Below are positions 55,619-64,000 of a stretch of 64,000 nt of DNA, in pieces (within the stretch, counting starts at the first letter, position 1; each line of letters opens with the position of its first letter). The stretch spans positions 1,232,339 to 1,296,338 of the forward strand of contig CBDDTF010000001.1 of the NCBI GenBank assembly GCA_965233705.1, given 5' to 3'. The position numbers and the translations under genes are program-made. This DNA is from Algihabitans sp965233705 (GTDB lineage Bacteria; Pseudomonadota; Alphaproteobacteria; Kiloniellales; DSM-21159). The notes beneath the pieces were generated by a model. It was given only the letters and a program-made list of their open reading frames with translations, did no database searches and was not told the origin of the DNA.

Positions 55619-56836
55619 ATGCTGGAATGGCTATTTGAAAGCAACGAATTCTCGCCACACGGGTTTTGTCTTTTCTGGGACCCGCCGGTTCTTTGGCTTC
55701 ACGTGGCCTCCGACGCCCTGATCGCCCTGGCCTATCTGACCATCCCGGCCGTCCTGTTGACGGTGGCGATCAAGCGGCCCGACCTGAACCCCTTCAAGGT
55801 CCTGTTCTGGTTCGCGGGCTTCATCATCACCTGCGCGCTGACGCATCTGCTCGCGATCGTCACCCTGTGGGAACCGCTCTACGCGCTCGCGGGCGTCGCC
55901 AAGGCCAGCACGGCCCTGGTCTCGGTCTCCACGGCGGCGCTGGTCTGGGTCCTGCTGCCGCGGATCCTGACCATACCGAGCCATAGCGCCCTGGCCGCCG
56001 CCAACGCCGAGCTCACCGCCCTGCGGGACTCCCTCGAGACCAAGGTGGCGCAGCGCACCCAGGACCTACAGGAGACCAACACGCGACTGCAGGCCGCCCA
56101 GCAGCAGGCCGAACGCGAGGTGGCGGCGCGGACCCGCCTCATGCGCACCATCAGCCACGAGCTGCGCACGCCGCTGAATGCCGTGATCGGTTTTTCCGAG
56201 CTGCTCTCCAACGAAAGCCGCGAGCGCCTCTCGGACACCGACAAGAGCTACCTCGAACAGATTCAGGATGCCGGCCAACTCCTGCTCAGCCTGGTGAACG
56301 AAGTGCTGGAGTATCAGCGCAGTCAGGCCGACCCGGAGGTCTTCAGCAAGGAGCCGGTCGATTCCCTGAGCGTGGTCGACGACGCCGCGTCGCTGGTCGC
56401 GCCGCTGCTGCGCGCCAAGGACCTGACCCTGGAGATCGAGGTGCCCGAAGGCCTGGAGGCCGCCACCGATCGCCGCGCCGCCCTGCAGATCGTGAGCAAC
56501 CTGCTGTCCAATGCCGCCAAGTACACGCCCGAGGGCGGTCGCATCGGCGTCAGCGGCGAAGAGTGCCCGGCGGGCCCGCGCTTGACGATCTGGGACACCG
56601 GCGTCGGCATCTCGAAAGAGGACCAGCAGCGCATGTTCCACCCCTTCTTCCGGGCCCGCGCGACCGAATCCATGGCGCAGGGCACGGGCCTCGGCCTGGC
56701 CACGGTGCGGCGTCTCGCCGAACGCCTGGGCTGGCATCTGGAGGTGGAAAGCGCGCTGGGAAGCGGCACCGCGATCCACCTCCAGCTCCCCTGCGCGGAC
56801 CGCGAGGCCGCCGCCGCCGCGGCCCTCGCGGAGTGA
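55619..56836 (+). CDS. Ethylene-receptor-like membrane histidine kinase
   Basis: 405 residues. Three N-terminal helices (~25–46, 60–80, 90–115) match the ethylene-binding domain of plant ETR1 and cyanobacterial Etr1. The residues that matter there are all present at a constant offset of seven: Asp32, Tyr39, Ile69, Cys72 and His76, with Cys and His in the Cu(I)-binding CALTH. Then a coiled coil, HisKA with TISHELRTPLNAVIG (His180) and HATPase with NLLSNAAKYTPEGG, DTGVGI and GTGLGLATVRRL. There is no GAF or receiver domain. It stands alone between ptsI and ahcY. Whether it binds ethylene is inference. Confidence 0.87.
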   Translation: MLEWLFESNEFSPHGFCLFWDPPVLWLHVASDALIALAYLTIPAVLLTVAIKRPDLNPFKVLFWFAGFIITCALTHLLAIVTLWEPLYALAGVAKASTALVSVSTAALVWVLLPRILTIPSHSALAAANAELTALRDSLETKVAQRTQDLQETNTRLQAAQQQAEREVAARTRLMRTISHELRTPLNAVIGFSELLSNESRERLSDTDKSYLEQIQDAGQLLLSLVNEVLEYQRSQADPEVFSKEPVDSLSVVDDAASLVAPLLRAKDLTLEIEVPEGLEAATDRRAALQIVSNLLSNAAKYTPEGGRIGVSGEECPAGPRLTIWDTGVGISKEDQQRMFHPFFRARATESMAQGTGLGLATVRRLAERLGWHLEVESALGSGTAIHLQLPCADREAAAAAALAE

Positions 56837-57051
56837 CGCGCCCTCGCCCCGCGGGGCTCCGCACCCCTGTAGCGCCCAACGAGGCAACACATTGATTTTC
56901 CTAGGACCAGCCCCACTCACCCGAGCCCAACTTGCTGTTGGGGGGCGATCCTGGTATCTCCGGGGCGACCCGGACAGAGATCTCCCTGGGAACCTCCGTA
57001 CAACCTCCCGAGACGACGCGATCGGGACAACCGAGCGAGGACCGCTTTCTC
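56837..57051. other. Leader region of ahcY
   Basis: 215 bases. It contains ACATTGATTTTCCTAGGA near 56890 and small hairpins (CCAAC-TTGCT-GTTGG around 56928–56942). It does not match an SAH riboswitch. GCGAGGA lies 12 bases before the ahcY start. Confidence 0.45.
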
Positions 57052-58347
<1,296 letters not shown>

Positions 58348-58350
<3 letters not shown>

Positions 58351-58412
58351 AGCGGTTTCCGACCGTGTGGACCCACTTCGGTGGGTCCGCCGGTCGGGCG
58401 AAAACCGCCCTA
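58348..58412. repeat. Palindrome E, start of a truncated mosaic element
   Basis: TAGAGCGG...CCGCCCTA, related to hairpin D in inverse orientation, with a TTCG loop and the same T-G-T/G-C-C internal loop. Followed by a linker-like ACCCAGAGGCT and TAGAGCAATGC, where a second hairpin begins but is lost. Lies against the ahcY stop codon. Confidence 0.85.
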
Positions 58413-58825
58413 ACCCAGAGGCTTAGAGCAATGCTCCCGGCGCCGGTGCGGTCGACGCCCCGCCGGCGGCGTGCGACGCCGCCGACAGCGGGCCGGAGGC
58501 CCGCGGCGCCTCCCGATCCGTGAGGCCCGGCGGGCCGTCTCTCCCGGCTACTCCCTTTTTTCGTCGGTCGTCCCGAGGCGCCGCCGACCGCATTGCTTGC
58601 TTGGCAACGGACCGAGCCCGTAGACTCGAAAGACGTGGCATTGCGCCGGTCGGCGCTGCCCGGGGGCGGCACCGACGCACCGAGGGGGCAGGCCGGCGTT
58701 CGGACGCGGCAGCCATGTCGCGGCCGGCACCGGGCGCAATTGCCCCCGGTCACGACCGGGGCGCCGGGGGATAAAGGGGAGTCGACGCCGTGAGCTGGTT
58801 CGCCCGGCCTCGATCGACATAGGGG
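58413..58825. other. Intergenic region upstream of the DivL-like gene
   Basis: 413 bases without a convincing gene. Contains the remnant of the palindromic element at its left end and a perfect short hairpin CCCCGGT-CACG-ACCGGGG at 58744–58761. The ATG at 58826 has AGGGG upstream. Confidence 0.45.
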
Positions 58826-61009
58826 ATGACGCCGGCCTGGATCGCAGCCGCGATTCTGCTCGCCCTGGCCGCGGCGGCCGGCGGCTTGGCCTGGCGCGCC
58901 CGGCACCACCTGCGTGCGGCCGGGGAGGCGGCGGCGGCCAGCGCCCAGGCTCGGGCCGAGGCCGAGGCGACCTTGGCCGGCGCGCACGCGCAGGTCGCGG
59001 ACCTGACGGTCAAGTGGCAGGACGAGCTGCACCGCCGCGAGGCCGCCGAGGTCGCGCGGGACAATCTCTACAGCCTGATCAACGGCCTGCCGCGCCCGGT
59101 CTGGTGGCGCGGCGGCGATCTCTCCCTGCTCTATGCGAACGACGCCTACCTCGCCGCCGTGGGGCTGGAGCGGACCGAGGCGCTGGCGCGCAATGCCGAG
59201 CTGGTCGACGCCGCCGAGCGCGCGGGCGCCCACGCCCTGGCGCGCCAGGCGCTGGACAGCGGCGAGAGCCGCTCCCAGGCCTTCCACGTGGTCGCCGGCG
59301 GCCGGCGCGTCCTGCTGGAGATCACGGAAACGCCGCTGGCCGACGGCACCCTGGTCGGGCACGCCCGTGACCTGACCGCCGTGGAGGAGCTGCGCGCCGA
59401 GCTGGCCCGCCATGACCGCGCGCACGGCGACGTGCTGGAGAACCTCAACGTCGGGATCGCCGTGTTGGGCCCCGACATGCACCTGACCTTCTTCAACCAG
59501 GCCTACGCCCGTCTCTGGCAGCTCGACGAGGCCTTCCTCGCCAGCGAGCCCCACGTCACCGAGATCTGGGACCAGCTACGCGCCAACCGCCGCCTGCCGG
59601 AGCAGGCCGACTTCGGCGAGTTCAAGCGCCAGAGCCTGCGCGAGTTCCAGCGCGCGATCGACCCGGTCGAGGAGCTGATGCACCTGCCCGACGGGACCAC
59701 GCTGCGTGCGGTGATCAACCCGCACCCCTTCGGCGGCGTGCTGCTGACCTTCGAGGACGTGACCGACACCCTGCGGCTGGAGCGCACCTACAACACGCTG
59801 CTGGAGGTCCAGCGCGAGACGCTGGACAACCTCTTCAAAGGGGTGGCGGTGTTCGGCGCCGACGGCCGCCTGAAGCTCTACAACCCCGCCTACGCCCGCA
59901 TGTGGGACCTGCCGCGCGAACTGCTGGACGAGCACCCCCATGCGCGCGAGGTGATCAGCCGCACCCGGCACTACTACGATGTGGCCGACTCCGCCTGGCC
60001 CGACCTGCAGGAGGAGATGGTCGTCGCCAGCATCGAGCCGCGCGAGGCCAGTGGGCGCCTGGAGCGGGCCGACGGCAGCCAGCTCGACTGGACACAGGTG
60101 ATCCTGCCCGACGGCGCCAGCCTGTTCACCTTCGTCGACGTCACCGATTCGATCTGGGTCGAGCGTGCGCTGCGCGAGCGCAACGAGGCGCTGGAGACCA
60201 CCGACCGCCTGAAGTCCGAGTTCATCGCCAACATCTCCTACGAGCTGCGCACGCCGCTCAACGCCATCATCGGCTTCGCCGAGATCCTGGAGAACCAGTA
60301 CTTCGGCCAGTTGAACGACCGCCAGCGCGAGTACAGCCGGGCCATCGTCGACTCCTCGCAGCGCCTGATCGCGCTGATCAACGACATCCTGGACCTGGCC
60401 TCCATCGAGGCCGGCTACCTGATCCTGGAGCGCGCCGCCGTGCCGGTGCCGGAGCTGCTGGCCGACGTGAGCAACCTGGTGCGCGAGCGCGTGCGCAACG
60501 CCGGGCTCGAGCTGCAGGTCGACTGCCCGGAGGACTTCGGCGTGCTGCTCTGCGACGAGCGGCGCGTCACCCAGGCGCTGTTCAACCTGCTGTCCAACGC
60601 CATCAAGTTCACCCCGGAAGGCGGCCGCATCCGCCTGGTGGCGGAGCGGGCCGCGGGCGAGGTGCTGCTGGCGGTCACCGACACCGGCGCCGGCATCCCG
60701 CCGCAGGACCAGAAACGGGTCTTCGGCAAGTTCGAACGCGCCAGCGACAGTGGCGCCCGCCACGTCGGCGTCGGCCTCGGCCTGTCCCTGGTCAAGTCCC
60801 TGGTCGAGCTGCACGGCGGCCGTGTCGAGCTGCATTCCAAGCCGGGCGCCGGCACGCAGGTCATCTGCCGCCTGCCCGACCCGCCAGCGCCCGCCGGCGA
60901 GACGCCGGAGGCACAAGCGCCGGACGGCCCGGCGGCCTCCGATTCGCGCGCCCTGTCCGTCGGGACCGCGCCCCTGCCGGCCAAGCGCCGCGCCGAGCCG
61001 GGCGGCTGA
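58826..61009 (+). CDS. divL: DivL-like PAS histidine kinase with phospho-acceptor His replaced by Tyr
   Basis: 727 residues. N-terminal membrane helix, coiled coil, three PAS-like regions (~78–185, ~195–320, ~325–450), HisKA and HATPase (NLLSNAIKFTPEGG, DTGAGIPPQDQ, GVGLGLSLVKSL). The H-box reads NISYELRTPLN, so Tyr472 stands where His is expected; the codon is TAC. This is the defining feature of Caulobacter DivL, which regulates the CckA–CtrA pathway as a pseudokinase-like scaffold. It follows ahcY. CpdR, a downstream target of the same pathway, is encoded at 10.8 kb. Confidence 0.85.
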   Translation: MTPAWIAAAILLALAAAAGGLAWRARHHLRAAGEAAAASAQARAEAEATLAGAHAQVADLTVKWQDELHRREAAEVARDNLYSLINGLPRPVWWRGGDLSLLYANDAYLAAVGLERTEALARNAELVDAAERAGAHALARQALDSGESRSQAFHVVAGGRRVLLEITETPLADGTLVGHARDLTAVEELRAELARHDRAHGDVLENLNVGIAVLGPDMHLTFFNQAYARLWQLDEAFLASEPHVTEIWDQLRANRRLPEQADFGEFKRQSLREFQRAIDPVEELMHLPDGTTLRAVINPHPFGGVLLTFEDVTDTLRLERTYNTLLEVQRETLDNLFKGVAVFGADGRLKLYNPAYARMWDLPRELLDEHPHAREVISRTRHYYDVADSAWPDLQEEMVVASIEPREASGRLERADGSQLDWTQVILPDGASLFTFVDVTDSIWVERALRERNEALETTDRLKSEFIANISYELRTPLNAIIGFAEILENQYFGQLNDRQREYSRAIVDSSQRLIALINDILDLASIEAGYLILERAAVPVPELLADVSNLVRERVRNAGLELQVDCPEDFGVLLCDERRVTQALFNLLSNAIKFTPEGGRIRLVAERAAGEVLLAVTDTGAGIPPQDQKRVFGKFERASDSGARHVGVGLGLSLVKSLVELHGGRVELHSKPGAGTQVICRLPDPPAPAGETPEAQAPDGPAASDSRALSVGTAPLPAKRRAEPGG

Positions 61010-61070
61010 GTCCGCCGGGCCGGCGGCGCAGCGCGCGCCCCGTTCCGCGCCCCCGCCGCTCGGCAGCTAC

Positions 61071-61123
61071 CGAGTCGGCGCTTGCCGAGTCGGCGCTTGC
61101 CGAGTCAGCGCTTGCCGAGTCCG
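61071..61123. repeat. 15-nt tandem repeat across the lolA stop codon
   Basis: CGAGTCGGCGCTTGC in three copies plus a partial one. A single G-to-A change in the third copy creates the TGA of the first lolA gene; the other copies would read through. Confidence 0.88.
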
Positions 61124-61782
61124 ACGTTGGGCAGGTCGCGGCTCTCGAAGCGCTCCTCGTCGACCGCCACGTCCCAGCGCGGATCGACCAGCGAGACCTC
61201 GGTGGCCACGCCCTGCGGGTCGACCACGGTCCACCCCAGCAGCGACAGCGGCGCGCGCGCAAACCGCAGCACCAGCTCGCCGCGATCCGGGCTCTCCTTC
61301 TCGCGCACGCGCACGCTCAGCTCCTCGGGGCCGCGACGGAAGCCGAGCACCTCGATCCCCTCGGTCAGGCTGGCCTCCTCCTTGAGCACCAGCCACAGCG
61401 GCGTCTGCCAGAGCGGCACGAAGGTCGGCTCCTCCAGCTCGCGGTCGTAGTAGAGCAGCTCCAGACCGTTGGCGATCAGCAGCACCGGCACCGGGTCGTC
61501 GTACTCGAAGCGCATCTTGCCGGGCCGGTCGAGCCAGAGCGTGCCCTCGGCGAAACCGCCGTCGGAGGAGACCTGCACGAAACGGCTGCGCAACGTGTCG
61601 ATGCCGCGCAGATAACGCTCCAGGCGGTCGAGGTCCTGACGGTCTTCGGCGCTCAGGCGCAGCGGCTCGCCGCCCTGCGCGACCTGCGGCGCCTGGGCGT
61701 GGCCGGCCGGCACGCCGGCGCCGAGCGCCAGGGCGAGGCCGAGAAGGGCGGCGGGCAGAAGGCGAAGGCAGCGCATCGGCAT
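61105..61782 (-). CDS. LolA-family outer-membrane lipoprotein carrier, copy 1
   Basis: 225 residues from ATG 61782 (GGAG four bases upstream; ATG 61776 also possible). Signal peptide ends near VPAGHAQ. LolA fold: LERYLRGIDTLRSRFVQVSSDGGFAEGTLWLDRPGKMRFEYDDPVPVLLIANG and a C-terminal RDLPNVGL. LolA carries lipoproteins through the periplasm from LolCDE to the outer membrane. A second copy with the same motifs lies just upstream. Confidence 0.9.
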   Translation of the reverse strand: MPMRCLRLLPAALLGLALALGAGVPAGHAQAPQVAQGGEPLRLSAEDRQDLDRLERYLRGIDTLRSRFVQVSSDGGFAEGTLWLDRPGKMRFEYDDPVPVLLIANGLELLYYDRELEEPTFVPLWQTPLWLVLKEEASLTEGIEVLGFRRGPEELSVRVREKESPDRGELVLRFARAPLSLLGWTVVDPQGVATEVSLVDPRWDVAVDEERFESRDLPNVGLGKR

Positions 61783-62008
61783 GGGGCTCCAGGGCCGGGG
61801 ACGGGGTCGCAGCCGCGACACAAGCAGGCGAATATGGCCACAGCAAGGGGCCCCCGCCACATAGGCGCCCAGGCGCGGGCACTTCAATGGAGCCTGGCCG
61901 CCCGCGCCCCGTTTCGGGCAAGGGCGGCGGCAGCCTCCGGGCCTGGCCGGGGGGCGTGTTGGGGGGCGGCGTCAGGGGGGCGTCAGGGGCGCGGCGTCAG
62001 GGGCGCGC
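61783..62008. other. Gap between the two lolA genes
   Basis: 226 bases, G-rich, with no clear promoter or coding pattern. Confidence 0.4.
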
Positions 62009-62761
62009 TCAGCGGCTGCCGCCGCTGCGCTCCTCCAGGCCGACGTTGGGCAGGTCGCGGTACTGGAACAGGGAATCCTCCAGCGCAACGTCGAACTCGG
62101 TGTCCACCAGGGAGACTTGGATGATGTAACCCTCCTCGTCGACCACGCTCCAGCGGCGCAGCTCCAGGGGGCTGTCGCTGAACAGCAGGTCGACCTGCGC
62201 CTTGCCCAGCGCGCTCTCGCCCAGCATGGAGACGAGCAGCGCGCCCTGGCCGCGCTCGACCGCCAGCAGCTCGACCGTGTCCGTGAAGTCGATCGGGTCG
62301 CGGGTCAGGAACCACAGCGGCGACTGCGACAGCGGGATCTGCGAGGCGCTTTCGATCGACTTGTCGTACATCACCATGGTGTGGCCGTCGGAGATCAGCA
62401 GCAGCGGCACCGGGTCGTCGTACTCGAAGCGCAGCTCGCCGGGGCGGCGCAGGTAGAGCATGCCCTCGCTGAAATGGCCGCTGGAGGTGATCTGCACGAA
62501 GCGGCCGCGCACCGTCTCGATGCGGTTGAGATAGTCCTCCGCCCGCGCCAGGTCGGCGCGGTCCTCCGCCGTGATCGGCTCGGCCGGGCGCCAGGGCGCC
62601 GCGTCGGGCGCCTCCGACTGGGCCGCAGCCGCCCCCAAGGGGAGCGCCAGGGGGCTGCCCTGGGCCAGGAGCAGGACCAGCGCCAGCAGGCCGGCCGGCA
62701 GGGCGCGCCGCGCTCTGTCCGCGCGCCCGGCCGCAGTCCGCGTGAAATCCGACAGCCGCAC
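62009..62761 (-). CDS. lolA: LolA-family outer-membrane lipoprotein carrier, copy 2
   Basis: 250 residues from a GTG at 62761, four bases beyond the ftsK stop. Basic N-terminus, signal-like helix (LPAGLLALVLLLAQGSPLALPLG), then EDYLNRIETVRGRFVQITSSGHFSEGMLYLRRPGELRFEYDDPVPLLLISDG and C-terminal YRDLPNVGLEE. Located directly after ftsK as in most proteobacteria, so this copy is probably the ancestral one. Confidence 0.9.
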   Translation of the reverse strand: MRLSDFTRTAAGRADRARRALPAGLLALVLLLAQGSPLALPLGAAAAQSEAPDAAPWRPAEPITAEDRADLARAEDYLNRIETVRGRFVQITSSGHFSEGMLYLRRPGELRFEYDDPVPLLLISDGHTMVMYDKSIESASQIPLSQSPLWFLTRDPIDFTDTVELLAVERGQGALLVSMLGESALGKAQVDLLFSDSPLELRRWSVVDEEGYIIQVSLVDTEFDVALEDSLFQYRDLPNVGLEERSGGSR

Positions 62762-62765
62762 CGCT

Positions 62766-64000
<1,235 letters not shown>

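Noticed and set aside
56837..57051. Possible SAH riboswitch in front of ahcY
   Set aside because: The GAGGAGCG-type core and its pairing partner are not present; only small unrelated hairpins are seen.

Overview
The window is chromosomal DNA of very high G+C from an alphaproteobacterium, most probably a Rhodospirillales-type organism. The evidence is a set of alphaproteobacterial hallmarks: the ChvG/ChvI–HPr kinase–PTS cluster, a CpdR-like regulator, a DivL-like kinase with tyrosine in place of the phospho-acceptor histidine, PhaR/phasin/PHA synthase genes, a cobalamin-dependent ribonucleotide reductase, and the DUF3426–FtsE–FtsX–YdcF–PlsC block. The genus cannot be named from sequence alone.

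Layout. 1–7.6 kb: exopolysaccharide locus (O-antigen ligase-like protein, TPR-like protein, Wzc-type tyrosine kinase, Wza-type export lipoprotein, outer-membrane beta-barrel, secreted protein). 8.3–9.0 kb: phasin gene behind a textbook PhaR operator. 9.0–11.5 kb: a four-palindrome repeat array, a ferric-reductase-like flavoprotein, cpdR with a tiny upstream ORF. 11.5–18.1 kb: zinc-ribbon protein, ftsEX, ydcF-like, plsC, class II RNR. 18.1–20.3 kb: two insertion sequences (IS5/IS427-like and IS481-like) nested between two near-identical 139-bp palindromic elements. 20.3–30 kb: ChaC, aromatic/histidine genes (tyrA-like, hisC, chorismate mutase), metX–metW, lgt, hldD, ubiK. 30–32.7 kb: lipase-like lipoprotein, ABC ATPase, zinc-finger protein. 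32.7–37 kb: PHA locus (phaA, phaC-like overlapping a phaE-like gene out of frame, divergent phaR). 37–40.6 kb: PAS–GGDEF–EAL protein, a small hypothetical gene, and an AT-richer stretch with an XRE regulator amid short tandem repeats. 40.7–48.3 kb: polA, Met-rich four-EF-hand secreted protein, pckA, HugZ-like protein, DUF2892 protein. 48.5–55.3 kb: chvI–chvG–(hprK::rapZ fusion)–EIIA–ptsH–ptsI. 55.6–64 kb: an ethylene-receptor-like histidine kinase, ahcY, divL-like kinase, two tandem lolA paralogues, and the 3' part of ftsK.

Functional links. PhaR (36.3 kb) should bind the operator in front of the phasin gene (8.3 kb), tying two PHA loci together. CpdR and the DivL-like protein both belong to the CckA–CtrA cell-cycle phosphorelay. 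ChvG/ChvI and the regulatory PTS form one transcriptional block. Two FNR/FixK-type boxes lie in front of the EF-hand and DUF2892 genes.

The most unusual content is a family of mosaic palindromic elements: pairs of ~64-nt hairpins joined by an ~11-nt linker, each pair exactly 139 bp, beginning and ending in TAG/CTA. They abut gene ends so closely that the element supplies the stop codon of at least three genes, and their CTAG junctions served as landing sites for both insertion sequences. Other notable items are a 14-nt tandem repeat that builds a chain of overlapping mini-ORFs into the chvG start codon, the phaE/phaC overlap, the hprK–rapZ fusion, and the intact copper-site residues of the ethylene-receptor-like kinase.
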